A stretch of 18,799 nt of DNA from Rickettsiales bacterium (GCA_031266615.1 JAISAR010000120.1:1-18799); one strand, 5' to 3'. Positions 7,131-15,170 are shown, counted from the first letter of the stretch. Notes: a model not told the origin generated them from the sequence alone. A program made the numbers and translations.

Positions 7131-8333
7131 TTAGTATTTGTCTGAGCTTGTAACCTTTAGCAATTTAATAGCACTGGTGTTTACAACCTCTCCGCCGACA
7201 CGCTTAGTGATAAAAAACCTAACATAAGGTTTATTCGTATAAGGGTCTCTCAGTATTCTCATCCCTCTACTATCTACGATCTTATAAGCCTTTTTAAAAT
7301 CTGCTATTGCGATTATCGGCAGCTTGCTTGGCGCAGGTGGCATATCAGCAGATTGATACACTGGTATTCCCATTAAAGTATCTGGAGCTTCAAGCGACAA
7401 ACTTGGCTGCCAAAGGTATTGACCTGCCTGAGATTTTAGTAGCCTAACATCCTTCAACGTACTTCTATTCATCAAAAACGATGCATTTTTAGCGTAATAT
7501 TCATTTAGAGAATAGTACAATATCATTATTGAATCACTATCCAATTTGTTAGTTTTAACTTGCTCTATTTTATTATAACTATTTCCATCGTCATAGGCTA
7601 AAATCCCTTTAGGTTGAAAAGTGCCCTCCCCTTTAATGAAGGCTTCGTTTTCTTCCTTATTAAAAGTTTCAGCAATCTTTTCCACTAGCCAGCTTTCAAC
7701 ATCGACAAACGCGTCATCAAGCAGCTTTTGTGATATCTGTGGCTGAGCGTATAATTCGTAAGTTGTAATGGAAATTTTTTGAATTTTAGGCGTATCCGTA
7801 TCTTTTGCAAAATCATACTTGGATTTACTGCCACCATCTTCATCATCCACTGTTTCACCACTCCAACCTGCACTAGCGCGGTCACGGTCTTCTATAATGT
7901 AGTCCAACGTTTCAGTAGAGATTCTTTGACTGGAACATATTTGCCGCATTGGAGACGAGTCCGTTACACGCTTGTTTATACGTTTTACAATATGCGGAGT
8001 AATGAGATATCCTCCGATATCGTTATCATCTCCGCTGAGGGTTTTGCGCGATAAGCCACTTTCCACTCCTTTGCGAATATAATCAGAAAAATATTTATCA
8101 TTTGTGCTAAAATCTGCACTTACTTCTGGACGCTGAGCTGCAGTTTCGATTAAATCCAAGCGTTTTTTGCAATTATCAATATCACCATCTATCTTGCATA
8201 GCTGCTCAATCGTTGCAGAGTCAGCTTGTCCTTTGCTTTCAATTTCTTTTAGTCTGCGATCATTTATTAATTTAAATTGCTCCCACGATGAAGCTAATTC
8301 ATTAACACGGTGAGCGATATCAGTGAGCGACAT
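7131..8333 (-). CDS. HK97-fold major capsid protein, GTA type
   Basis: The 400-residue protein has the order expected for HK97-type capsids. A coiled-coil N-terminal delta-like region (1-70) is followed by the entry motif KTLSGDDNDIGGYLITPHI (97-115), the core SPMRQICSSQRI, the ELYAQPQISQKLLDDA stretch with VESWLVEKIAETF, then GTFQPKGILAYD, NASFLMNRSTL, AGQYLWQPSL and the closing DFKKAYKIVDSRGMRILRDP, KPYVRFFITKRVGG. These match the RcGTA g5/alphaproteobacterial GTA capsid set particularly well. AAAGGAGG lies six bases before the ATG. No prohead protease or portal gene is adjacent. The reading frame is intact, which suggests either recent acquisition or continued selection. It faces away from the plus-strand tail genes 3 kb to the left. 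Confidence 0.9.
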   Translation of the reverse strand: MSLTDIAHRVNELASSWEQFKLINDRRLKEIESKGQADSATIEQLCKIDGDIDNCKKRLDLIETAAQRPEVSADFSTNDKYFSDYIRKGVESGLSRKTLSGDDNDIGGYLITPHIVKRINKRVTDSSPMRQICSSQRISTETLDYIIEDRDRASAGWSGETVDDEDGGSKSKYDFAKDTDTPKIQKISITTYELYAQPQISQKLLDDAFVDVESWLVEKIAETFNKEENEAFIKGEGTFQPKGILAYDDGNSYNKIEQVKTNKLDSDSIMILYYSLNEYYAKNASFLMNRSTLKDVRLLKSQAGQYLWQPSLSLEAPDTLMGIPVYQSADMPPAPSKLPIIAIADFKKAYKIVDSRGMRILRDPYTNKPYVRFFITKRVGGEVVNTSAIKLLKVTSSDKY

Positions 8334-8408
8334 AATAGCCTCCTTTGAAGATGAAAATATGATTACGGTTTGTGTTGGATGATACCCTAATGTAGCCTAT
8401 GCTTGCTA

Positions 8409-8428
8409 TTCCAATGCTTGAATTGGAA
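8409..8428. repeat. Small inverted repeat in the capsid gene leader
   Basis: TTCCAA and TTGGAA are separated by eight bases, 76 to 95 bases upstream of the capsid gene start. The arms also resemble a short WPE fragment. It could be an RNA hairpin in the leader. Confidence 0.35.
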
Positions 8429-8501
8429 CATAGAAATTTTCCCTATTATAGAGTATATCCAATGAAGTAGAAAAAAACTTAATTTTTGAGAATATAAACT
8501 G

Positions 8502-8535
8502 AAAAACTATGTGGTGCCACTTAAGTAACACCACA
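8502..8535 (-). terminator. Hairpin plus U-run: pyrF terminator or attenuator before the capsid gene
   Basis: TGTGGTG (8510-8516) pairs with CACCACA (8529-8535), and ACTTAAGT lies in the centre, so the whole 26 bases are palindromic except for two positions. On the minus strand the stem is followed three bases later by five U residues. It lies downstream of pyrF, but also about 50 bases downstream of the strong promoter at 8592-8620, so it could terminate pyrF transcripts, attenuate capsid transcription, or end a short RNA. Confidence 0.5.
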
Positions 8536-8549
8536 CATACTTATTAAAT

Positions 8550-8566
8550 ACTTAACTAAGTTAAGT
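8550..8566. promoter_or_regulatory. Perfect palindrome, candidate operator
   Basis: ACTTAACTAAGTTAAGT is a perfect 8-base inverted repeat around one central base. It falls at about +20 to +36 relative to the predicted start of the 8592-8620 promoter, a usual place for a repressor site. It shares the ACTTAA half-site with the next palindrome (8519-8526). The bound protein is unknown. Confidence 0.4.
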
Positions 8567-8591
8567 GAGGAAAAATATGAAAGATAATAAT

Positions 8592-8620
8592 ACTATACAA
8601 TGTTTATTTTTTCATGTCAA
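8592..8620 (-). promoter_or_regulatory. Near-consensus sigma70 promoter toward the capsid gene
   Basis: On the minus strand there is TTGACA at 8620-8615, a 17-base spacer and TATAGT at 8597-8592. This is one of the closest matches to consensus in the window. It reads toward the capsid gene through a leader of about 250 bases that carries three palindromes. It lies in the 319-base gap between pyrF and the capsid gene, which holds no open gene. Confidence 0.7.
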
Positions 8621-8648
8621 GCACTTTTTTAAATTTTTTTTTGCGACC

Positions 8649-9329
8649 TCAATTAATGAGTGATTTCCATATTAATTCCGCACTATTTGCAGGACTGTCA
8701 CTTTTTGTAATGGGCCTACCAATTACGATATAATCAGCTCCTGAACTTATTGCTTCTTTCGGTGTTGCTGTCCTTTTTTGGTCATCGTGACCAGAGTCTA
8801 CACGAATTCCCGGCGTAATAATTGTAAAGTCTTTACCGCATTCTTGACACACTTCCTGAGCTTCCAATGCAGAGCAGACTATTCCATGCAGCCCAATCTT
8901 TTTTGCAAGCTTTGCAAGCAAAATTACCTGCGATTTTACCTCTCTTGTCACTCCAAGCTCGTTTAAATCCTCATTGCCCATACTAGTTAGCACGGTTACT
9001 CCGATCAGTTTCATTTTTGCATCTTTCACGACACTTAAAGCTTCTTCAAGCATTTTTGCTCCACCGCTAATATGTAGTGTCAATATTTCAACACCAAGGG
9101 CCTTTATTGCTTCAACTGTTTTAACTACAGTGTTTGGAATATCATGCAATTTCAGATCTAAAAAAATTGGTATATTACACTTTGCAACTTCTCTCACTCC
9201 AGAAGGACCATAAGCAGCAAAAAATTCTAATCCCAGTTTTACCATGCCAACCTTACCACGTAGAGTATTAGCTAAAGATACGGCCTCATTCAAATCTTGT
9301 GTGTCTAGTGCGCATATTATTGGGTTCAT
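8649..9329 (-). CDS. pyrF: Orotidine 5'-phosphate decarboxylase
   Basis: This enzyme makes UMP from orotidine 5'-phosphate, the last step of de novo pyrimidine synthesis. The 226-residue protein starts MNPIICALDT; AAGGAGGT seven bases upstream selects the ATG at 9329 over an in-frame ATG 51 bases earlier. The catalytic signature FLDLKLHDIPNTV (DxKxxD) is intact, followed by ILTLHISGG, VTVLTSM, the phosphate-binding ITPGIRVD and IVIGRPITKSDSP. The length is normal for the family. It lies downstream of valS and the coiled-coil gene on the same strand, with a 133-base gap that contains its own weak promoter and a fragment of a second pyrF copy. Confidence 0.96.
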   Translation of the reverse strand: MNPIICALDTQDLNEAVSLANTLRGKVGMVKLGLEFFAAYGPSGVREVAKCNIPIFLDLKLHDIPNTVVKTVEAIKALGVEILTLHISGGAKMLEEALSVVKDAKMKLIGVTVLTSMGNEDLNELGVTREVKSQVILLAKLAKKIGLHGIVCSALEAQEVCQECGKDFTIITPGIRVDSGHDDQKRTATPKEAISSGADYIVIGRPITKSDSPANSAELIWKSLIN

Positions 9330-9359
9330 CGTATACCTCCTTGCATAACCTTTCTGTAA

Positions 9360-9387
9360 ATCATAAGAATAATATTGCATTTCGCAA
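9360..9387 (-). promoter_or_regulatory. Possible promoter for pyrF
   Basis: On the minus strand there is TTGCGA at 9387-9382, a 16-base spacer and TATGAT at 9365-9360 (4/6 and 5/6 matches). The predicted start is about 25 bases before the pyrF ATG. The -35 box lies within the pyrF-like remnant at 9372-9407. Confidence 0.4.
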
Positions 9388-9407
9388 CTTTTTTTACTCC
9401 AGAAGGA
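9372..9407 (-). pseudogene. Fragment of a second pyrF copy
   Basis: These 36 bases match 9172-9207 inside pyrF at 30 of 36 positions, exactly 200 bases away, and all six differences are transitions. Read on the minus strand they give PSGVKKVAKCN against PSGVREVAKCN in pyrF. Four of the six differences are synonymous, and the other two change R to K and E to K. The similarity fades on both sides, with possible frameshifted remains of the following DLK region. This fits the relic of a tandem or horizontally gained pyrF copy rather than a chance repeat. Confidence 0.55.
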
Positions 9408-9462
9408 TAGTAGATTTTATTTAAGCTCTGCACAGCTAGCTTAATGTGCGATATATAGAGCA

Positions 9463-10743
9463 TTAGTAGCGTCTAACCGGGGTAGAGCATCTACTTACAT
9501 ATCCACGATCTTCAAATTCTGCATATGAAACTTCATTTGGCAAATATTGAGCAACCTCTTCTTCTAATACAGACTCTATTTTTTGAATTATTTGCAATAT
9601 TACTTTCTTATCATTACCTCTAATTTCTTCGCTTCCTTTTACTGATTCTCTTACCTTGCTTATCACATGTTCTATCGTCTGTTGCATAAAACCCACTTCT
9701 TCCTTTTTCTTTTTTAGCAAAGCTTCCTCACATTGTCTCCTTTTAAAGGACTTTTCCAAAAGTGAATCTTTCAATTTTTTTACTTGATTATTACGACGTT
9801 TATTTATCTCTTCTAACTCAGTAAACTGACTTTCAAGGAAATTCTCTGTGTCTTTTAGTTCTTCAGACAAATCTTTATTTTCCTTAGTTAGTCTTTCAAC
9901 TTTACGTCGCAGTCCATCTAATTCTGCTCGCAACTCTTCTTTTTCCTTTTCCAAATTATCTACCGTCATCACTCTTTCATTCAACCTTTTTACTTTCTCA
10001 TCTGAATCCTGCTTTTCTCTAATTAGTTGATCGTCTAATCTCCCTATCTGCTTGCCTGCAGCTTCTTTTTCTATGGTCGTTTTGTTCAGTTGTTGTTCTA
10101 TATTATGTAACTCTTCCATTTTACCTTTTAATTCCCGTGTTTTGGTAGCAAGTTCTTGAACTTTTTGGTCTAATTTTTGTTGTGTAACGTCTAGTTTTTC
10201 CTTTAACTGAGCTATTTTCTCATTTAACCCTTCAATTTCGTTCTCCAAATCTCGCTTTTCTTGAATGAATTCATGTGATTGATTTTCTAATTTCTCAAGT
10301 TTTTTTTCTATTTCTCTTAACTGTGTTTCTAACAGTTCTTTCTTTTGTGTTAATTCAAAAATTTTATTGCATTTATCCCCCAATTGTTGTTTTATGCCGG
10401 TTAGTTCTTTATTTTTCCAGTTCAATTGATTGTTTAATACCCCCACTTGTTTGTTTGCAGTTTCTTTAGCTTCTTTCCACAAAGTTATTTCGTTTTCTAG
10501 CTCTTGCTTTTTTTCAGCAAATTTACTTTTCACAACCTCCATTTTCCTATTATTACTAATTGCTTTATATGAAAGTGCAATCACCAAAACAGACAATGTA
10601 GACAAAGCAATAATCAGAGGGAGAGGTACTTGAGAAGTTACAGCAAGCACTAAGGATGAAATTAATGTAAGAGTAGCTAAAGAACTGGCTACAAGATAAG
10701 GTACATTGGCTTTTTTAAACAAGTTACTCATTATTCTTACCAT
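9463..10743 (-). CDS. Two-TM coiled-coil protein (Inc-like topology)
   Basis: I do not recognise the family. Two hydrophobic helices near the N-terminus (about residues 14-35 and 39-61) are separated by a 3-residue turn with proline. They are followed by about 300 residues of almost unbroken Lys/Glu/Leu coiled coil (65-370) and a short tail ending CSTPVRRY. The hydrophobic hairpin plus coiled coil resembles the topology of chlamydial Inc proteins, but no sequence relationship is claimed. It begins 63 bases after the valS stop on the same strand, so it is probably co-transcribed with valS. The start could be Met1 or Met5; neither has a strong Shine-Dalgarno. It could instead be a cell-envelope structural protein. 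Confidence 0.8.
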   Translation of the reverse strand: MVRIMSNLFKKANVPYLVASSLATLTLISSLVLAVTSQVPLPLIIALSTLSVLVIALSYKAISNNRKMEVVKSKFAEKKQELENEITLWKEAKETANKQVGVLNNQLNWKNKELTGIKQQLGDKCNKIFELTQKKELLETQLREIEKKLEKLENQSHEFIQEKRDLENEIEGLNEKIAQLKEKLDVTQQKLDQKVQELATKTRELKGKMEELHNIEQQLNKTTIEKEAAGKQIGRLDDQLIREKQDSDEKVKRLNERVMTVDNLEKEKEELRAELDGLRRKVERLTKENKDLSEELKDTENFLESQFTELEEINKRRNNQVKKLKDSLLEKSFKRRQCEEALLKKKKEEVGFMQQTIEHVISKVRESVKGSEEIRGNDKKVILQIIQKIESVLEEEVAQYLPNEVSYAEFEDRGYVSRCSTPVRRY

Positions 10744-10806
10744 AAAAAGGCAATAATGGTTGTGTATTCTTGTTAAAATTCCCTTACCTGCGGGAGAAAA
10801 TACTTA

Positions 10807-13311
10807 TTATAACTCTGCACCTACGGTAAATTTTCCATTTTCAGTTGTAAATTCTGTTACATCCTCACTCCACTGTATTACTTCAGCATTGCAAACCGTT
10901 TGCAAATCATCCTGCGCAGATTGGTTCAACCTATCCTCTTGCATGTTTGCTTTTATCATCAATTTTTTTATCAAATGCTTAACTGACATATTATTATCCG
11001 CTTTTATTTTTCTTACAAGATTTAATATCTGCACAGAATTGTCTCCCATTTCTTCAGAGTGTTTATCATAGATAAGTTCTTCTTTACTCGGCCAATTGCT
11101 TTGATTGTGTACAGAATTATAGCTATATAGCTGATGATATATCTCTTCTGTAACATACGGCAAAAAAGGTGCAAATAACCGCAAAATGAGATTTAACACA
11201 TATGTCAAACTCTGTTTCGCACTTAAGTTTGCTTCGCCGTTTATCCCATCCCCATACGCACGTTTTTTCACCAGCTCTAAGTAGTTATCACAAAAATCTT
11301 TCCAGAAAAATTCCTCTATTACGCCCAAAGCTTCGCAGTATTCAAACTGTAATAGGTTATTCGTTGCTCTTTCTATCACTTTGTATAGCTTAGACAGTAT
11401 CCATTTATCCATTGTCTCACTGATGGAATTTATACTCACCACTTGGTGCTTTTCCATGAACATGGAAACAAACTTGCTGGCATTCCAAAGTTTTGTAACG
11501 AGGCGCTTGCCAATTCTGAATATATTTTCAGAGTAAACTGTATCAACTCCAAGCCTTGAGTTTGCTGCCCAATAGCGCACTACATCAGCTCCATAAGTTT
11601 CAAGCATTACATGAGGAGTGATGATGTTACCTTTTGATTTACTCATCTTTTTTTTGTCATCAGCTAGACACCAACCACTGATCATGATATTTTTCCATGG
11701 CAGGGAGTTTGCATGGTAATGCGCCTTCAAAATTGTATAAAAAGCCCAAGTTCTTATTATCTCATGGCTTTGGCTACGCAGATCTGCAGGAAATATCTTG
11801 TCATAGCGATGATTCGGTAAGTGAAGCTCATTGTTTACTGCCAGTGCACTTAGCTGAGGAGTGATCGCACTTGTGGCCCAAGTATCCATCACATCTTGAT
11901 CTGAGATAACTTCTTCCTTACTATACCCTTTTGGCAAATCTTTGAGTGGATCTATAGGCAGATCCTTCACTTCAGCTAGAATGATTTTGCCCTCTTCTCC
12001 TTTACGTTTTGAATACCACACTGGAAATGGCACACCAAAATAACGCTGCCTTGAGATGCACCAGTCCCAATTTAGCCCTTCTATCCACACTTCCATGCGT
12101 TTACGCATAGTAGCTGGATACCAGTTGCATTCCTTAACTTTATCTAACACTTTAGCTTTTTCCTCTAAGATCTTGATAAACCATTGATAAGTAGGCAATA
12201 TTTCAAGTGGTGCACCAGATCTTTCTGCACACTTAACAGAATGAGAAATGCTAGTGCTCTCTATCAAAAATCCTTTTCCACTCAGGATTTCAATTATCCT
12301 CTTCCTCGCTTCCTTAACCTTCAGTCCATTTAGTACACTACTTGTCATCCCAGTAGCCTCTTCTCCTGTCATCCCAGTACCTTGACACTGGGATCTATTG
12401 TTATCACACACTGAATCTAGACTTATCCTCCCATCCTGATCAATGATAATCTTCATCGGCAAGTTATGCTTTTGCTGCCAGTATATGTCGAGCTCATCAC
12501 CGAAGGTACAGCACATAACCAGTCCGGTGCCTTTATCTATTTTAACCTTATCATCGGCTATTATTGGAACTTTTGCCCCTGTTATTGCTACTGTAGCTGT
12601 TTTTCCAATCAAATGAGTGTAGCGCGCATCCTCTGGATGGTAAAAAACTGCAACGCACGCCGGAAGCAACTCAGGTCGTGTAGTTGCAATCTTGATCTGC
12701 TCATCCTCTTCAGTGGAAAAAACTATCGTGTTTAAGGACGACTCAAAGACTTTATCCTCTATTTCTGCTTGCGCAATTGCGGTCTTATCAACCGGGTCCC
12801 AAAGGATGGGTTGCATTTTCCTGTATGCATACCCCTTATTATATAGGTCAATAAACGACATTTGAGAAAGCGTTATAGTTTCCTTGCTGATCGTGTGATA
12901 CTCCAAACTCCAGTCATAACTAATGCCGACCGATTTAAATAATTCCTTGAATTCCTGCTTTGATTTTTCGATAACCTCATGGCACATTTCTATAAATTTC
13001 TCTCTGCCAACTTCTTTTGCACGGGTTTTATAGGTTTGCTCTACCAATCTTTCGGTGGGGAGCCCGTTATCATCAAACCCAATTGGATAAAACACATCTT
13101 TTCCAAGCATGCGCTGAAATCTTGCAATAAAGTCTGTGTGGCAATAGCTGAATATATGGCCGATATGCAATTTCCCCGATATTGTCGGTGGAGGTGTGTC
13201 TATAGTGAAAGTGTTATCCTTTTCACCACTCCATTTATAAATTTTGCTGTTTTCCCACAATATGTTGTACTTGGCTTCAATTTCTTTAAAGCTGTATTTT
13301 TCTTCTAACAT
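10807..13311 (-). CDS. valS: Valyl-tRNA synthetase, archaeal genre
   Basis: The enzyme charges tRNA-Val and edits mischarged threonine. The 834-residue protein has the class I motifs HIGH (49-52) and KMSKS (555-559). The segment FDDNGLPTERLVEQ (79-92), in place of the bacterial TDHAGIATQ, marks the archaeal type, as reported for Rickettsia. The editing domain spans about 170-345 and includes TTRPELLPACVAVF and GDELDIYWQQ. Residues about 300-327 interrupt it between DQDGR and NGLKVKEARK, and are translated from a palindromic element. The C-terminal coiled-coil arm of bacterial ValRS is missing, as expected for this type. The start at 13311 has only a weak GGGA upstream. It is divergent from the 556-aa gene. 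Confidence 0.96.
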   Translation of the reverse strand: MLEEKYSFKEIEAKYNILWENSKIYKWSGEKDNTFTIDTPPPTISGKLHIGHIFSYCHTDFIARFQRMLGKDVFYPIGFDDNGLPTERLVEQTYKTRAKEVGREKFIEMCHEVIEKSKQEFKELFKSVGISYDWSLEYHTISKETITLSQMSFIDLYNKGYAYRKMQPILWDPVDKTAIAQAEIEDKVFESSLNTIVFSTEEDEQIKIATTRPELLPACVAVFYHPEDARYTHLIGKTATVAITGAKVPIIADDKVKIDKGTGLVMCCTFGDELDIYWQQKHNLPMKIIIDQDGRISLDSVCDNNRSQCQGTGMTGEEATGMTSSVLNGLKVKEARKRIIEILSGKGFLIESTSISHSVKCAERSGAPLEILPTYQWFIKILEEKAKVLDKVKECNWYPATMRKRMEVWIEGLNWDWCISRQRYFGVPFPVWYSKRKGEEGKIILAEVKDLPIDPLKDLPKGYSKEEVISDQDVMDTWATSAITPQLSALAVNNELHLPNHRYDKIFPADLRSQSHEIIRTWAFYTILKAHYHANSLPWKNIMISGWCLADDKKKMSKSKGNIITPHVMLETYGADVVRYWAANSRLGVDTVYSENIFRIGKRLVTKLWNASKFVSMFMEKHQVVSINSISETMDKWILSKLYKVIERATNNLLQFEYCEALGVIEEFFWKDFCDNYLELVKKRAYGDGINGEANLSAKQSLTYVLNLILRLFAPFLPYVTEEIYHQLYSYNSVHNQSNWPSKEELIYDKHSEEMGDNSVQILNLVRKIKADNNMSVKHLIKKLMIKANMQEDRLNQSAQDDLQTVCNAEVIQWSEDVTEFTTENGKFTVGAEL
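12340..12400 (-). repeat. WPE-like palindromic element inside valS
   Basis: CTTGTCATCCCAGTAGCC and, 26 bases on, CTGTCATCCCAGTACC are followed by CACTGGGATCT. The last two make the palindrome ATCCCAGT...ACTGGGAT (12371-12378 and 12387-12394). The frame of valS is kept through the element, which adds Gln/Gly/Thr/Met-rich residues with two GMT motifs. It is the same family as the intergenic copies at 255-333 and 18516-18645. Confidence 0.75.
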
Positions 13312-13401
13312 GAATATTTCCCAATGTTAAGTTCTAAGTTAACACAACTAAGTAAAGACGGCTACGCCAAAATTCTACGAGTATGTTATGATAAGTATTA
13401 C

Positions 13402-13430
13402 TTGACTTTAAATCTTACGGTGTGTATAAT
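13402..13430 (+). promoter_or_regulatory. Sigma70 promoter for the 556-aa coiled-coil gene
   Basis: TTGACT at 13402-13407, a 17-base spacer and a perfect TATAAT at 13425-13430. The predicted start is near 13437, so the true ATG must lie beyond it, which supports the start at 13455. Confidence 0.75.
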
Positions 13431-13454
13431 ATTAATTTAATTATTGAGGTTTAT

Positions 13455-15125
13455 ATGGCAATAAAAGGTACAATACAGTTAAATGAAGGAAAAATACTGC
13501 TTACCATTCCACTAAATCAGTATCAAGAATTTAAAGAAGAGTATAAAGAAGAGTATAAAGACATAGGTATGGATGGCAACGCAACTCAGGAGTTGTATGC
13601 ATATTTTACCCTGGATGGTAAACAACTACGTGTTACTACTCCTTTTAACCCACACGAAATAGTTTGTGGCCCACAAGAAGAAGAAATGGATGTTGATTCA
13701 GCTTCTTCGCAACCAGAAACAGCGGGTATACCTATAAGTTCAGTTATAACTCAAGATAACAGACGACTTAATAAGATGTCGGCAATGGTAGAAGAGTTGG
13801 GCCTTCGCGACAGCAAAACAGAAGTTGCAGTAGAGTTGTTTAATTATCACGAAATACAGAATAAAGAGCTATCTGCCCCAAATGAGGATGACGTTGAGAA
13901 CTTGTCTATAGATAATGTGCCAGGTGTTGAACAACCATCTCCTTATTATTCTCCCCCACAATCTTTCCCAGCAACAGGAAACGGTGCATCTTTATTTGAA
14001 AACCCTTCGTATTTCAACGGGGACACGCCAGCATCTCTTAATTCTTCTCTCTCACAATATACTACAGCGGATAGTTACCATGTGGGTCAATCTGCCCCAA
14101 CAGAAGTGGATTATGCTCAACAACCACCTGTTTTTTCTCTCTCACAATCTTTTGATCCTTCTCTAGCTACCCCAGTAACAAGAAACGGTGAGTTTTCATT
14201 TGGAACCCCTTCGTATTCCAACTGGAACACGCCACTGGCGGAGAAGAATGTGTATTCATCTATGAACTCTTTGCATTTAAATTATTCTTCTCCCCTACAA
14301 TGTACTACAGCGGATAGTCACCTTATGGGTCAATCTGCCCAAAGACCACAAGGTGATGATGACGATTCATCTATAGCCTCTTCTTTGGATCTCAACAAGG
14401 AGATAGAGGATGATGAACAGCCTGAGGCGAGTTATCTGTTAAATGAGGGTAACGAGCAACCTAATCCCCCTACCCTAGAAGACATGACACTACCACAGCT
14501 AAGACAAATATGTCAAGTATTACACAAAGATTGTTCTTCTTTGCATGATCAAAATCAACAACTAAAACAAGAAAAGCAAAAATTAATAGAAGAACTAAAC
14601 AGCTTACAGGAGGAAAAAAAGGAAGCAATAGACGGTTTTATTGAAAAGCAACAGAAAGAAATCGAGCTACTTAAGGAGTTAGGAGGAAAAAACAATCAAA
14701 TAAAAGAACTAAATACCCAAATTAAGACATTACAGCAACAGTTAAAAACTAAAGTTGGGGAAATAGCACAACTACAACAGCAGCCATCAAATGCCAAAGT
14801 TACAAACTTAGAGAAAGACTTGGCAGCTAAAAACACTGAAGTTCAGAAGCTACAAAAGGAAAAAGAAGCATTAGAAGCTAAAAAACAACCAACTGAACAA
14901 TCAAAAGCTCCAACGTATACTGCTGCTGTTGGCTTTGGTCTCGCTGCTGGGTTGGCAGCATTTATTGCACTTGAACGTACAGTTAGATTAGATATTTGGA
15001 CAATGGTTGGTATAGCACTAGCATCTGCATTAGCGGTTAGTGGTGCAACATATTTAGCACTCGAACCTAGTACTCAAGTGAGTGAAGCGAAAACACAAGG
15101 AGTAAATGATGCTCTTGCAAAATAG
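13455..15125 (+). CDS. Acidic coiled-coil protein with C-terminal membrane hairpin (556 aa)
   Basis: I do not recognise the family. The start at 13455 has GAGG five bases upstream and follows the promoter; an earlier in-frame GTG at 13422 overlaps the -10 region. Residues 1-75 are a compact beta-like head. Residues 160-300 are a Ser/Pro/Asn/Gln-rich linker holding two imperfect copies of a module (about 165-214 and 228-296), each ending TTADSxxxxGQSA. Residues 360-478 form a coiled coil. Two hydrophobic helices (about 488-507 and 514-535) separated by ERTVRLD form a C-terminal anchor, followed by a 20-residue tail. This mirrors the N-terminally anchored coiled-coil protein beyond valS. There is no N-terminal signal peptide. 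A surface or host-interface role is inferred only from the layout. Confidence 0.85.
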   Translation: MAIKGTIQLNEGKILLTIPLNQYQEFKEEYKEEYKDIGMDGNATQELYAYFTLDGKQLRVTTPFNPHEIVCGPQEEEMDVDSASSQPETAGIPISSVITQDNRRLNKMSAMVEELGLRDSKTEVAVELFNYHEIQNKELSAPNEDDVENLSIDNVPGVEQPSPYYSPPQSFPATGNGASLFENPSYFNGDTPASLNSSLSQYTTADSYHVGQSAPTEVDYAQQPPVFSLSQSFDPSLATPVTRNGEFSFGTPSYSNWNTPLAEKNVYSSMNSLHLNYSSPLQCTTADSHLMGQSAQRPQGDDDDSSIASSLDLNKEIEDDEQPEASYLLNEGNEQPNPPTLEDMTLPQLRQICQVLHKDCSSLHDQNQQLKQEKQKLIEELNSLQEEKKEAIDGFIEKQQKEIELLKELGGKNNQIKELNTQIKTLQQQLKTKVGEIAQLQQQPSNAKVTNLEKDLAAKNTEVQKLQKEKEALEAKKQPTEQSKAPTYTAAVGFGLAAGLAAFIALERTVRLDIWTMVGIALASALAVSGATYLALEPSTQVSEAKTQGVNDALAK

Positions 15126-15170
15126 CTAGCTTGACACAGTTTATTGAGCCATAGTAAGCTAAAAATATAG

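Noticed and set aside
9330..9380. Longer pyrF starting at 9380
   Set aside because: The 17 extra residues have no family support, whereas AAGGAGGT directly precedes the ATG at 9329 that gives the usual MNPIICALDT start.
13422..13454. Earlier GTG start for the 556-aa protein
   Set aside because: The GTG overlaps the -10 region of a near-consensus promoter, and the ATG at 13455 has a well-placed GAGG.
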